This document shows positions 9,175-17,463 of a stretch of 64,000 nucleotides of DNA, in pieces. A program made the position numbers and the translations under genes. Each line of letters begins with the position of its first letter. The first letter of the stretch is position 1. The DNA lies in NCBI RefSeq assembly GCF_001874645.1, contig NZ_CP017887.1, positions 124,001 to 188,000 on the forward strand, given 5' to 3'. Origin of the DNA: Pseudomonas frederiksbergensis (GTDB lineage Bacteria > Pseudomonadota > Gammaproteobacteria > Pseudomonadales > Pseudomonadaceae). Under the pieces are notes generated by a model. That model was given only the letters and a program-made list of their open reading frames with translations. It did no database searches and was not told where the DNA came from.

Positions 9175-12100
9175 ATGAACGACATCATTAAGCCTCAGCA
9201 ACCCAAGGATGCCTTTGAGCGCCTGGAGAAATTTCAGTCTCTGTCGGCTGGCCAGTTCTGGCGGGCATTGATGGGTATACCGAAGTACGCAATTCAGCAA
9301 GACATGGTCCTGCTGATCGAATCGATCGCCTGGGTAGACAATCAGCCTCATACCATTTCTGTCCGTGCGCATCCTGATCAGTACGGTCAGCATGTGAAAG
9401 TGGAGTGGACTGATGAGCAGGGTCAAAATCGCCAAGGCTACGTCACATGTGAAACTCATGAGTTTCGCATATCGAGCTTCCTTCAAAAGTTTGAATTCGA
9501 ACCAGCCCACGAGCAGATTCGCCAGCGAGAGTTAGCCGCCGCACAAGGTCGCGTTTTCGCTCTGCAGCAGGATCTGGTGGACACGCAGTCGAGCCCGGAA
9601 AAGATGGCAAAACTCATCGCTGCAGGGCTTGAGGAGTCCGCGCGCAAATCTGCAAATTCAAACCCTGCAGGTCAACTACCTATCGCAATTGACCATACCG
9701 CTCGTGTTCCACAGAACCTCTCCAGCTTCCTCTCCTCCGGCATCACTGAAAGCTCGATCGCAGTAATGAAGGCTCAGGCTGAAAGGTCCCACGCGATTGC
9801 AACGATTCAGGGGAACTGGATCACTACCAAAACAAAAGAAATCGAGCAGGCCATCAAGCGCATGACCCCGTACTTTGATGAGTATGGGGCCGCTGCGCTG
9901 GCCCACACTGAAGAAGTGAGGGTCTACGTCGACAAAATCATGGCAGGCATCAAGAGCCTCGATCTGTACATTGGCAAAGACGTTGAAGTGACGACTCTTC
10001 GCAAAGGCGCCAGCGCCTGTAGTTCGAATCCTCTGACCATCATGCAACGAAAGCTGATCATGGTTGAAGAAATAGCCGTATTCACCCACGTCGATGAAAG
10101 CTCTGATCACCGAGACTTCAAAGGCATGAGCCTGCTGCTGGGGTCTAATCCTGAATTTGTGGCTCAGATCTTTCCCACCGAACGCTGCATCGTCTGTATG
10201 TGCAGCACCCGACGTGATGTCTATTACGAAAACACCTACGAGAGCCTGCAGCGCAATCGCACCAACCACGAGGTTTTTCTTCTGGTCAGGGATGGCGAAA
10301 ACATTCATTGCGTGGACTCCCCGGTAACGACACATCTTGGTGCCTCACGGCTGTTCCCATCGAAAAATGAAATTGATGGGCTGTTCACGGGCGTGGGAGG
10401 TGAACAGATCACCTTCGACTCGCTGAAATACACTAAATCGCTCAGTGCATTCGAAGCTCAATCGCTCCACTACAAACGGTTCCTGATCCTGATGGCGGGA
10501 CTGGATCACCGGCTGCAGCTGTTTGGTCAGTTTTATTCCGAGCCTCAGGGCCTGGATTTCGTGACCCTTCCCTTCCAGGAAAAGTATCTACGGTTCATTC
10601 ACGACGAAGATGGGGAGTCCATGCTGCCTCGTGAGCGCCTGCAGCACGTCTCCAAGTGGATCGAGGAGATGAACAGTTACCTCGCGCCGGGTTCACGGGT
10701 TTTCTGTCTCTGGTGGCGCTTGAGAGACGAGGAGGCTTCCCCTGGCCTGCATCACTTTAAGGCCGATCCTGTGCGTCGCAGGGGGATTGCGTTGGCATAT
10801 GGCGATGGGAATGACATCTGCGTCGATGTCGACGCCAAGAGGTCAAGCTGGCACGACAACCAAAACGTATTTCAATCGAAGGTTTTTCTGACCCGAACCG
10901 GCAGTCTCACTCCGGGCGCGGAGCCCTATCTGGTTCTTGATGCGGTACAACCCGATCAGCTTCGCCGCTACATCTACGATCGAGAGTCTCGCGTACATTC
11001 CGTCGAGTACATCGAGCTGTTCAAACAAACTCTCAAATTTGTACAGCAGGAAAGGGCGTTTGAAGAACCCATGCGTTCGCGGATGCGCCAGGCCCTCATT
11101 GAGGGCGGCATTAGTGGGGAGTCTGAAGCTGACACCCTGGTCGATAAAGCAGTCATTCGCTGGAGGGCTGCGAACAAAGGTGCATCACTACCTAGGTTCC
11201 AGGGCTCTACCCCACCCGAAGAATGGTCAGTCTTGCTCAATCTACTGTTCATGCTGCAGCACGGCTCCGCAGCGAGGCAGCACGCAATCGGGTCCTTTGC
11301 CCAAGACCGATGCTACAGCCCTCTTCGACTGGTCCTGACGGGGAAATCCCAGTTAGTACTCTACGCCGCTCCCTCCACCGCAGAGCGCGATGATCGAGTC
11401 TGCCCTTTTGTGTGGGTTCATCGAATTGTTCTGCGTGTAGGAAAGCGCTCGATCGGTGAACTTTCGCGTAAATGGGTGCTGCTCCAAAAGAAAAGCGCAG
11501 CGGAACTTGTCCAGTATGAGTGGCCAGAATCGAAAGAATGGGAGTCCCTCGAATCTCCCTTTAAAAGCCCCCAGGCCAAGGTAGATGTCTTCAACCAGTT
11601 GACCTTAAACGCTGACCTGTTCAACGAAATTCTCGGAAGCGAGAACGCTTTTGCCGAGGTTTCGAAAGCCTGGCGCCGCGAACATCGCCTGTCCAATGCA
11701 GGTCCACAGCGCACAATCTATCGCCCGTCGTTCTTCCTTCCCATCGGGTTGATTGGCCGTGGCTCGACCTTGAATTACCTGGGGTTCGGATGCCAGAACG
11801 GCGCATTCGCCCTGGCGAATTGCTCCGCTGCGCCAGAAATGTGGGCTGAGGTGGTTTCGGAGTATTTGCGTTTGAACAATTCGGCGCACATCGACAATGA
11901 ATTGCGCTCTCACCGCAATGGACGAAGGGACTTGAGCGTTTTTCGAATTCATGAGATGCCGGTAACGTCATCGCCGCACTGTTCGTTACCACTCTTTCTG
12001 GGACGCAATAGCCCCCAGGAACATCAAGAAGCGCAACCTCGGACCTCGGTGGCAAACCCAGTGTCGTTTGATCAACGACTCCGCGCGCTTTACCCAAAGG

Positions 12101-12522
12101 ACGACACAGGGCGATCCCGATTGGTCTGGATAGCCCCACCGCTTCGTGCCGGAGGAGAATCTTCCGAAGACTCCTCCAATGTGCGCGTGGATGAATGGCT
12201 GGGGCTTGAGAAAGTATTGGCAACCGTTGCGATGAAGACCATCGTCACCGTGACATTCAGAAGCGAAGACGCCAGCTTTCCTTACAAGAGGATGATGTGG
12301 GCATTTGACGGCAAGGTCGATACGTCTTCGGCGTCACTGTATGACTTTAAAGGTTGGAGCGGAGCTTCTACGTGCCACGAGTTCTATCGGTACCAGGACG
12401 AATACGACGCGGCACTTCAGAAACTGAAACATCAAGCGATACCAATGGATAACGCTCCTCCCGAATACCCTCAGCCGAAGAGACCAGACAAGCTTTTAGC
12501 CTGCTTGTATGTGCCTGTCTGA
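9175..12522 (+). CDS. Very large uncharacterised protein, 1115 aa
   Basis: The largest gene of the first region, and no family is recognised. There is no signal peptide or membrane segment. Residues about 110-260 are strongly helical with coiled-coil character, including an internal KTKEIEQAIKRM segment. The remainder is mixed alpha/beta with many aromatic and Arg residues, like an enzyme. No clear P-loop, methyltransferase, nuclease or protease motif could be found by eye. The start at 9175 is preceded only by AGACGG, a modest ribosome site. It follows a terminator, so it probably has its own promoter, and is followed at short spacing by two small membrane-linked proteins. The size suggests a core function of the element. 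Confidence 0.7.
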   Translation: MNDIIKPQQPKDAFERLEKFQSLSAGQFWRALMGIPKYAIQQDMVLLIESIAWVDNQPHTISVRAHPDQYGQHVKVEWTDEQGQNRQGYVTCETHEFRISSFLQKFEFEPAHEQIRQRELAAAQGRVFALQQDLVDTQSSPEKMAKLIAAGLEESARKSANSNPAGQLPIAIDHTARVPQNLSSFLSSGITESSIAVMKAQAERSHAIATIQGNWITTKTKEIEQAIKRMTPYFDEYGAAALAHTEEVRVYVDKIMAGIKSLDLYIGKDVEVTTLRKGASACSSNPLTIMQRKLIMVEEIAVFTHVDESSDHRDFKGMSLLLGSNPEFVAQIFPTERCIVCMCSTRRDVYYENTYESLQRNRTNHEVFLLVRDGENIHCVDSPVTTHLGASRLFPSKNEIDGLFTGVGGEQITFDSLKYTKSLSAFEAQSLHYKRFLILMAGLDHRLQLFGQFYSEPQGLDFVTLPFQEKYLRFIHDEDGESMLPRERLQHVSKWIEEMNSYLAPGSRVFCLWWRLRDEEASPGLHHFKADPVRRRGIALAYGDGNDICVDVDAKRSSWHDNQNVFQSKVFLTRTGSLTPGAEPYLVLDAVQPDQLRRYIYDRESRVHSVEYIELFKQTLKFVQQERAFEEPMRSRMRQALIEGGISGESEADTLVDKAVIRWRAANKGASLPRFQGSTPPEEWSVLLNLLFMLQHGSAARQHAIGSFAQDRCYSPLRLVLTGKSQLVLYAAPSTAERDDRVCPFVWVHRIVLRVGKRSIGELSRKWVLLQKKSAAELVQYEWPESKEWESLESPFKSPQAKVDVFNQLTLNADLFNEILGSENAFAEVSKAWRREHRLSNAGPQRTIYRPSFFLPIGLIGRGSTLNYLGFGCQNGAFALANCSAAPEMWAEVVSEYLRLNNSAHIDNELRSHRNGRRDLSVFRIHEMPVTSSPHCSLPLFLGRNSPQEHQEAQPRTSVANPVSFDQRLRALYPKDDTGRSRLVWIAPPLRAGGESSEDSSNVRVDEWLGLEKVLATVAMKTIVTVTFRSEDASFPYKRMMWAFDGKVDTSSASLYDFKGWSGASTCHEFYRYQDEYDAALQKLKHQAIPMDNAPPEYPQPKRPDKLLACLYVPV

Positions 12523-12555
12523 AGCGTCCTTCCCACTGAAACGAGACACCTGAAA

Positions 12556-12975
12556 ATGAAAGTAAACCCGCTTTTTGCCCTATCAGCGCCAGCCGTGATT
12601 ATTGGCGCTTTCGTGCTGTGGCGCGTATTCCATCACGATGTAAGTGATCTCGCTGCCGTCGACGCACAACCGCCTGGAAAATACTTCCTACTGCTGAAGG
12701 AAACAGGATCCGGACAACACGACGCGGCAATTGTCGTTAAGAGTGCAGACGGCAAACAAACCATTCTCCCTGGTGTTGCAAAGGGCGATATCAACAGCCC
12801 GGTCGGAAACCAACGACTGATCACCTATTCGCCAACGAGTAAAGGTTGTGAAGGGATTGTCATCGAGCTGCTGCAGTTTGGCGGTTCAGTCAAAGCCATG
12901 GGGTTAGGCCGCATCGATCCAGGTTGCGCCCTGAATCAAGAGTTGACCGAAGGTACCGTTCTGAAAAAACTGTAA
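12556..12975 (+). CDS. Small membrane-anchored protein, 139 aa
   Basis: No family is recognised. An N-terminal hydrophobic stretch (about residues 5-23) is an uncleaved anchor or signal, followed by a beta-rich domain outside the cytoplasm with two Cys (KGCEGIVIEL and DPGCAL) that could form a disulphide. It starts 33 bases after the 1115-residue protein in the same direction, so it is probably in the same transcript. A DsbA-like enzyme encoded at 640 could be relevant to its folding; that link is inference. Confidence 0.65.
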   Translation: MKVNPLFALSAPAVIIGAFVLWRVFHHDVSDLAAVDAQPPGKYFLLLKETGSGQHDAAIVVKSADGKQTILPGVAKGDINSPVGNQRLITYSPTSKGCEGIVIELLQFGGSVKAMGLGRIDPGCALNQELTEGTVLKKL

Positions 12976-13022
12976 GCAGCTGCCCACAATGTTTACCCAT
13001 GACAGCCCAAAACGGAACCTCA

Positions 13023-13430
13023 ATGTCAGACCAAAAAACTAAGTCGTCCGGACCATCATGGGTGATGGTCCTGGTGATCATTCCCGTTGCCGCCTATTTC
13101 CTATTGGGACCATTCACACATGATTGGTTTTTACGACAGGAAGCATCGCCATCAGGCTACGCGATCGTGGCAAAACACTACCCCCACCTTTCTCCTCAAG
13201 CTCAGGAAACTATCTCAAGCAGGATCGCCAAGGGCTACCTGTCGAATGAGGACTTGGACCGTCTGATGTCGGTGATGGTGCAAGAGACACCAGGCGGGAT
13301 CCAGACCTCACCAGCTCCTGATTTTGGGGATGAGCGTGAATCAGCACTCGCTCAAACAATACGAAACCTGTGGGGGCAGCCGAGGGAGTCAAAAGCAAAA
13401 GATATGCTGCTGAGCCTTACCAGTCGTTAA
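13023..13430 (+). CDS. Small membrane-anchored protein, 135 aa
   Basis: No family is recognised. A single hydrophobic segment (about residues 13-31) is followed by an extra-cytoplasmic helical region. A stretch near 60-85 (AQETISSRIAKGYLSNEDLDRL) looks like a helical repeat with a charged face. The ATG at 13023 lies 47 bases after the previous stop, and a longer in-frame reading overlapping the previous gene has no support. Confidence 0.65.
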   Translation: MSDQKTKSSGPSWVMVLVIIPVAAYFLLGPFTHDWFLRQEASPSGYAIVAKHYPHLSPQAQETISSRIAKGYLSNEDLDRLMSVMVQETPGGIQTSPAPDFGDERESALAQTIRNLWGQPRESKAKDMLLSLTSR

Positions 13431-13452
13431 CCCACCATCCCTCTCAGCGTCT

Positions 13453-13474
13453 CCCCCGCTAATTCAAGTGGGGG
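13453..13474. terminator. Hairpin between convergent genes
   Basis: CCCCC 13453-13457 and GGGGG 13470-13474 with a 12-base loop, lying on the stop codon of the GNAT gene (13464). The longer loop and the convergent setting set it apart from the promoter-side palindromes. Confidence 0.4.
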
Positions 13475-14162
13475 TATGCGAACCAAGACGTTTCGCAACA
13501 TACGTTTCAGCCTTTCGGCAAAGCGCCTTAATTCGCTCGTCAGACTCCTTGTATGCTCGATCAACTGCCTCGAGACCATGTGTGGCAATTGCATCTTTAC
13601 GAGCCTGTATAACCACAGGGTGATCCTTGAGCCGGGACATGTCCATGACAGGCATCACCATGTCGGCAGGGGCCGGGGTAGAGGACATTTGGACCTGACT
13701 GTTTCGCGCCGTCTCTACTTTGAACCCCATCCGCTCATAAAGCGGAACGCTCTCTACAAAGCAGGTCAGTGTGGCTGAGGGGTATCGTCGAAGCATATGG
13801 TGGATCAATGCGGAATAGACGCCCCTACCTCGGAACCCCTCATGAACCGCACCGTAGTTGACCCCACAGTGCTCTTGAGAACCGGTAAGCGGCATGTAGA
13901 GCAGAAACCCAATTAGTAAGCCAGGATGCTCATCCTCATCAAACGCTACCAGCACCTCCCCATTCCCACCACCAGGCTGGCCGATCGCACTTAGGTATGC
14001 GTGAATTTCGAATTGCAGGTAGATCTGTGAGATCAGGTAGAGCAGATGGTCGGGCGGGCACGCATCCATGGCGAGGTCAGTCGCGTAACGAGCCGACGTG
14101 CCGATAATTTGTTGTGCAAGAGCCTCTGGTACCGCGTCGTTATAAAGACCAATCCGAATCAT
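13464..14162 (-). CDS. GNAT-family N-acetyltransferase
   Basis: A 232-residue acetyl-CoA-dependent acetyltransferase of the GNAT superfamily. The acetyl-CoA pyrophosphate loop is visible as EGFRGRGVYSALI at about residues 109-121, preceded by the strand GVNYGAVHE and followed by a strand (ATLTCFVE) and the typical YERMGFK near 158. The C-terminal 60 residues are helical and basic, beyond the usual domain. Related GNAT proteins occur in plasmids and phages with unknown substrates. The start at 14162 has no strong ribosome site. It is bounded upstream by a bidirectional terminator that serves the lipoprotein gene. Confidence 0.85.
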   Translation of the reverse strand: MIRIGLYNDAVPEALAQQIIGTSARYATDLAMDACPPDHLLYLISQIYLQFEIHAYLSAIGQPGGGNGEVLVAFDEDEHPGLLIGFLLYMPLTGSQEHCGVNYGAVHEGFRGRGVYSALIHHMLRRYPSATLTCFVESVPLYERMGFKVETARNSQVQMSSTPAPADMVMPVMDMSRLKDHPVVIQARKDAIATHGLEAVDRAYKESDERIKALCRKAETYVAKRLGSHTPT

Positions 14163-14322
14163 GAAAAGTGCCTGTCAGAGACGTGTGAGTTTTTTGCTTG
14201 AGTCGGTCGAGTATACCGTCGGGAGAATGTTGCTTCGATACAACCAGTGGTTGAAGTTCACCGTTGCCGCCACATCGTTACCTGAGTAGCGAGATTCACG
14301 TTCACCTCGTACAACCGCAAAA

Positions 14323-14354
14323 AAATAGGGGCCGCAAATTAGCGGCCCCTATTT
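14323..14354. terminator. Bidirectional intrinsic terminator
   Basis: A perfect 13-bp stem (14323-14335 with 14342-14354), GC core flanked by AAATA and TATTT, so it can end transcription from either strand. It lies just past the stop of the minus-strand lipoprotein at 14360. Confidence 0.85.
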
Positions 14355-14359
14355 GTTGT

Positions 14360-14614
14360 TCACAGCATGATCCCTGGTACCCGCTGAACCATGTTCACCG
14401 CAGGCTGGGAAACGCGTTTTTCTTCAAGTGGCGCTATCCAGTTACAGACCGATGCCTCACCAACCATCTGGCAGTTAGGTACGACTCGGGGTAGCGGGAG
14501 AGGCGCGTAAGCCTGATCAGTACTCGCAGAGCGGTCGGGGTGCCCAGAGCATCCCAAAAGAACCACGAACACCAGATAAAGGCCGATATCACGTGCATTG
14601 ATTGCAAAGGTCAT
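14360..14614 (-). CDS. Small lipoprotein, 84 aa
   Basis: The N-terminal hydrophobic segment ends in lipobox LLGC (about residues 18-21), giving a lipid-anchored mature protein of about 65 residues, Pro- and Ser-rich at first, with two further Cys (PNCQ and SVCN). No family is recognised. The start is set at 14614 because the alternative at 14626 adds four residues without a better signal. A C4-G4 palindrome stands 31 bp upstream. Confidence 0.7.
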   Translation of the reverse strand: MTFAINARDIGLYLVFVVLLGCSGHPDRSASTDQAYAPLPLPRVVPNCQMVGEASVCNWIAPLEEKRVSQPAVNMVQRVPGIML

Positions 14615-14644
14615 GTGTGTCTCCAAGCAGAGGAGGCACGACTA

Positions 14645-14655
14645 CCCCGACGGGG
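14645..14655. repeat. C4-N3-G4 palindrome, copy 5
   Basis: CCCC 14645-14648, GAC, GGGG 14652-14655. Read toward the lipoprotein gene it is preceded by CTATTG, as in the other copies. The spacer is shorter and the distance to the start (31 bp) is the smallest of the set. Confidence 0.6.
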
Positions 14656-15187
14656 CAATAGCGCCCCGTATAGGTAAGGATTGGTGGGTGTTTGTTTTGA
14701 GTGATCACCGGTCACTATCAAACGATCAGTCTCAAGACTGAACGCAAGAATCTGCTTTCGTCGGCGCCGACGCCGCGGAAGAAGACTCGGAAATCAGTGT
14801 AGCAAAAAACCTTATCGCCACTACGCGATCGGTTGAAAAATTCCGTCGAGAATTCGGCCCCAGTTTGCGTTTTTCTGGCGACTGGCATGATGGATTTCAA
14901 GAGGCAGGCGTAACCCAAGGTTAATGACCGGCCAATAAATCCAGACGTCCAGAAGGCGGTCCCTGCCACAAGTGGGATAGAGCCTGCAGAAGGTGCTCTC
15001 GGTGTTGATGCCGGTAAAACAGCTGCAGTCTGTGATGGTTCGCGGACCTGTATCACCGGAATTGGGTTTTCCCCTACGAGGGTACGAGCAGGTCACCTCC
15101 AGCAGGTCGATTCGGTTTCATCCGGTAGATCTGTCCTGACGCTACTTGTAGCGTTGGCCCCAACGGGAGAACCAGGCATAACCGTAG
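14656..15187. other. Gap with no convincing gene
   Basis: Two open frames overlap on the minus strand (14718-15056 and 14821-15096). Neither has a good ribosome site and neither matches a family I know. The second is the more protein-like and is listed separately at low confidence. Nothing else is visible. Confidence 0.5.
14821..15096 (-). CDS. Doubtful Cys-rich frame, 91 aa
   Basis: A GTG-started reading with six Cys and a plausible folded centre (LLDVWIYWPVINLG). It might be a small exported or transfer-related protein, or a remnant of a longer gene, because the reading extends a little upstream of the GTG (RIDLLE) before a stop. No signal peptide. Another open frame overlaps it. I would not rely on it without a protein-level match. 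Confidence 0.25.
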   Translation of the reverse strand: MTCSYPRRGKPNSGDTGPRTITDCSCFTGINTESTFCRLYPTCGRDRLLDVWIYWPVINLGLRLPLEIHHASRQKNANWGRILDGIFQPIA

Positions 15188-15202
15188 CCCCGCGTTAAGG
15201 GG
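15188..15202. repeat. C4-N7-G4 palindrome, weak copy
   Basis: CCCC 15188-15191 and GGGG 15199-15202, preceded by GTAG as in other copies; the 15-base overall length is kept. It stands only 13 bases before the orphan plus-strand terminator. Confidence 0.45.
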
Positions 15203-15214
15203 TACCTATTCAAT

Positions 15215-15242
15215 GGCCTAGCAATGCTGGGCCTTTTCTTTT
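15215..15242 (+). terminator. Strong plus-strand terminator without a plus-strand gene
   Basis: Eight-base arms (15215-15222 and 15226-15233, one G-T pair), three-base loop, then TTTTCTTTT. No plus-strand gene ends before it, so it may close a small RNA transcribed across 14.9-15.24 kb. Confidence 0.65.
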
Positions 15243-15453
15243 ACGGATTCGAAACGCTCTTGTTCGTCGGAAACGCCCACACCAGCCCAATCAGCCGGTG
15301 ACGACGCAAGCAGTATGTGAATTGGGCCTTTGTCTTGCTCGTAGAGCTAGCAACTTCAAAGGTGAACTGATCTCCTGGCCGAGCCATCCTTTGCCCCTTG
15401 CAAGGGCCGTCGATGACCGGCAATTTCACTGCAACGTCGCGTTCGAGCATCAA
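15241..15453 (-). CDS. Small hypothetical protein, 70 aa
   Basis: No family is recognised. A compact beta-rich protein (LPVIDGPCKGQ, GDQFTFEV, FTYCLRRHRL). It lies 10 bases downstream of the next minus-strand gene, so the pair with 15464-15649, and probably the glycosyltransferase gene upstream, form one transcript. Function unknown. Confidence 0.55.
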   Translation of the reverse strand: MMLERDVAVKLPVIDGPCKGQRMARPGDQFTFEVASSTSKTKAQFTYCLRRHRLIGLVWAFPTNKSVSNP

Positions 15454-15463
15454 TCCTTCCTAC

Positions 15464-15649
15464 TTAATCCGTAATCTCTATGTGGTCCATACTGCCTTTC
15501 CAGCGCGCCCCGGTGTCTTTTTCTAGCACGGTTACAACATCCTGGGCTTCGTGAACCTCAATGACTTGACCTTCACCATAGCTGGTATGGTCAGTCTGGA
15601 AATAAACGGACTTACCAATCAGGTCATGTGCTTCCGTAACTAATTTCAT
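15464..15649 (-). CDS. Small hypothetical protein, 61 aa
   Basis: No family is recognised, but the pattern (DLIGKSVYFQTDHTSYGEGQVIEV then VVTVLEKDTGARWKGSMDHIEI) reads as a small SH3-like or beta-barrel domain. It follows the glycosyltransferase gene by 16 bases and precedes another small gene by 10, all on the minus strand. Confidence 0.6.
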   Translation of the reverse strand: MKLVTEAHDLIGKSVYFQTDHTSYGEGQVIEVHEAQDVVTVLEKDTGARWKGSMDHIEITD

Positions 15650-15665
15650 GGGTTACAGATCCTTC

Positions 15666-16493
15666 TTAACTGGCGTTATGCGCTTCGCACGCCTCGGTAT
15701 GTTCGGAACGGTCGGGTTGCTCAAGTACGAATTCGTGATAATCCATCAACCCGACCTCAGACACATAACTGTCAAAACGAGCACTCATTGCTAAGCGCGT
15801 CTCGTATAGGTGCTGGAAGACAACTGCCAGCGACGCATCACCAAACGCCTTAGCGATTGAATCAACCTGGGCAAGATGCTCGCGGTAGCGCTGGGTAAAG
15901 GTATGGCCGTTCGAAGCACAATATGAGTCGGAATGCAGAGTTATGCGGTACTCGGCATTGATAACCGGTAGCGAACCACCACGCCAATGCATCACGGCAA
16001 GAGTAGCTAGGCCATCTTCGACCAGCACGTTTGGGAATTGCGGGAATCCAGCACGAGGCGCCACGACCAACACGCTGCCATAAAACGCAACGTAGTTTTC
16101 TAGAGTCACGGTGCGCTCAAGAAAGGCCCTTACCACTGCTCGATCTCTTACATAAACGCTACGCAACGCAAAGGCTTGATGACGTTCTAGAGCCTTGAAC
16201 AACGTGGCTATGAACAAACCTGACACGCTGTCGTCTGCATCCATCATACAAACGTGGCTCCCGGTAGCTCGCGCCAAGGCTCGATTGCGTGCGGCGGCAG
16301 GACCAGTGTGCAGCCCCGGAGCGGCGTAAACGACCCTTGGATCATCAGGCAGAATACTGCTGTAGTCGAAACCATCATCAGAGCTGACGACAATCTGGAT
16401 GGGGGTAAGGTCAGAACACTGGTCAAGTAACCGCACTACCAGCGGGGGCAAACATTTATGAGCGCTATGGGCCGGCACTAGCAGCGACAGCAT
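15666..16493 (-). CDS. Family 2-like glycosyltransferase
   Basis: Predicted to transfer a sugar from a nucleotide-sugar donor. The GT-A fold is visible: a first strand SLLVPAH, the nucleotide-binding stretch IQIVVSSDDG, the GPAAARNRAL segment at residues 64-73, and the metal-binding DAD at 85-87 (MDADD). There is no membrane segment, so it acts in the cytoplasm; the acceptor is unknown. The ATG at 16493 lacks a well-spaced ribosome site, while a TTG at 16499 lies eight bases after AAGGA and may be the true start. The Met-less reading upstream to 16616 is not supported. Two small genes follow on the same strand. Confidence 0.8.
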   Translation of the reverse strand: MLSLLVPAHSAHKCLPPLVVRLLDQCSDLTPIQIVVSSDDGFDYSSILPDDPRVVYAAPGLHTGPAAARNRALARATGSHVCMMDADDSVSGLFIATLFKALERHQAFALRSVYVRDRAVVRAFLERTVTLENYVAFYGSVLVVAPRAGFPQFPNVLVEDGLATLAVMHWRGGSLPVINAEYRITLHSDSYCASNGHTFTQRYREHLAQVDSIAKAFGDASLAVVFQHLYETRLAMSARFDSYVSEVGLMDYHEFVLEQPDRSEHTEACEAHNAS

Positions 16494-16606
16494 ATGCAAG
16501 GTGATTATCCTTTTGGCTTTTCGTGGATACGGAACTGTGCCACTTCCATTGATCCTGCCCCGCATCTGAGCGAGGCTTGGGGTTGAACCTGGGGCGTGTT
16601 TGCCTT

Positions 16607-16861
16607 TCAGTACCACCGCCCCTGCGGACCCGGCTGAATGATTTTGAGTGGTACAAAACCGTCACCAGCACAGGTCGAGCAAACCGGCTCAGAAATTATT
16701 ACTGGTCGTCCTTGGCAGCTTGGGCAGTCACCAAATGGCGACGCATTGACCCAGGCGCGGAGAACCGTGGCGAGCTTCTGCTGACCGCTGGCTTCTGCTT
16801 TCACGCAAGCCCCCAAGGTGGCCCGGTAAACGTCGATTTCGGTGATTGGTTCCGTCTTCAT
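16607..16861 (-). CDS. Small zinc-ribbon protein, 84 aa
   Basis: N-terminal helices (about 5-45) precede a DnaJ-type cysteine pair: CPSCQGRP and CSTCAGDGF at about 46-70, which should bind one zinc. The whole fits a small regulatory or chaperone-linked zinc protein; similar ones are common on phages and plasmids. It is preceded by the structured leader copy A, whose short open frame runs into the start codon. AAGGAAAT precedes the ATG. Confidence 0.7.
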   Translation of the reverse strand: MKTEPITEIDVYRATLGACVKAEASGQQKLATVLRAWVNASPFGDCPSCQGRPVIISEPVCSTCAGDGFVPLKIIQPGPQGRWY

Positions 16862-16886
16862 GCCGCATTTCCTTGATTATGTAGTC

Positions 16887-16980
16887 GCATTGGAAGAGCG
16901 CTCACCGACTGTTCCCTGACACCTGTTGCAAGCAAATGGGCAATGAGCGCTCTACCAATACAGCCCAGGTCCACTGGGCT
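16887..16980 (-). ncRNA. Structured leader element, copy A
   Basis: Long stem 16887-16904 with 16944-16961 (ATTGG/CCAAT and AGAGCGCTCA/TGAGCGCTCT), followed on the plus strand by a hairpin 16962-16980 (AGCCCAG/CTGGGCT) and GAATTTCC. It lies in the 5' region of the zinc-ribbon gene (start 16861). The strand assigned assumes it is that gene's leader. Copies B and C are at 26016 and 28788. Confidence 0.6.
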
Positions 16981-17073
16981 ACGAATTTCCCGTTAACTCC
17001 GGAAAGCAGAGCAGTTGTGCCGCGTTGATACCTGCGAAGCACCATTGTTCTGTTTGTACAACTCACAGACTTT

Positions 17074-17295
17074 CTATGTCGAAACAGTTTCCACGGTGCA
17101 ACTCACAAAGGTGCTGAGGTGCTGGTACTCGGCTGGGATCTGGTCACGAGAGGTGATTTCGCCACTGGCGATCCGATAAAGCAGCTCAGTGGCCACGGCT
17201 GGCCCAACTCCCAGTCCAGGGTATTGGGCCTTCGCTGCAGTAATTGACACCTGACAAAAGGGGTTCAGATCTTTAAATGTGGGGCTGATAGTCAT
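17074..17295 (-). CDS. Small hypothetical protein, 73 aa
   Basis: An excellent ribosome site (AGGAGG, six bases before the ATG) supports this gene. The centre (YPGLGVGPAVATELLYRIASGEITSRDQIPAEYQHL) is a helical domain of unknown family. It has its own upstream region with palindrome copy 6 and lies downstream of the S49 peptidase gene on the same strand. Confidence 0.65.
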   Translation of the reverse strand: MTISPTFKDLNPFCQVSITAAKAQYPGLGVGPAVATELLYRIASGEITSRDQIPAEYQHLSTFVSCTVETVST

Positions 17296-17421
17296 GACTC
17301 CTCCTACTGATTCCTCGGACGCCGCTTAAACCCCATTCATGGGTCGGTGGTGGTCATTAGCTTTCCGCCAAAGACCAGAATGATCTTCCCACGAAGATAT
17401 AAACTGCGAGCTTGAAGACTG

Positions 17422-17436
17422 CCCCCACATAGGGAG
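17422..17436. repeat. C/G palindrome, copy 6
   Basis: CCCCC 17422-17426, ACATA, GGGAG 17432-17436. Read toward the 73-residue gene (start 17295) it is preceded by GTTAGTTG. One arm has a single mismatch. Confidence 0.55.
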
Positions 17437-17463
17437 CAACTAACGCGCAAGAAGATCCCCCAT

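Noticed and set aside
9676..10335. A 219-codon minus-strand frame inside the 1115-residue gene
   Set aside because: The plus-strand reading is much longer and in the direction of its neighbours; the minus frame has no ribosome site and no protein-like motifs.
14718..15056. A 112-codon minus-strand frame
   Set aside because: It overlaps a better frame, has no ribosome site, and reads like random Ser/Pro/Arg-rich sequence.
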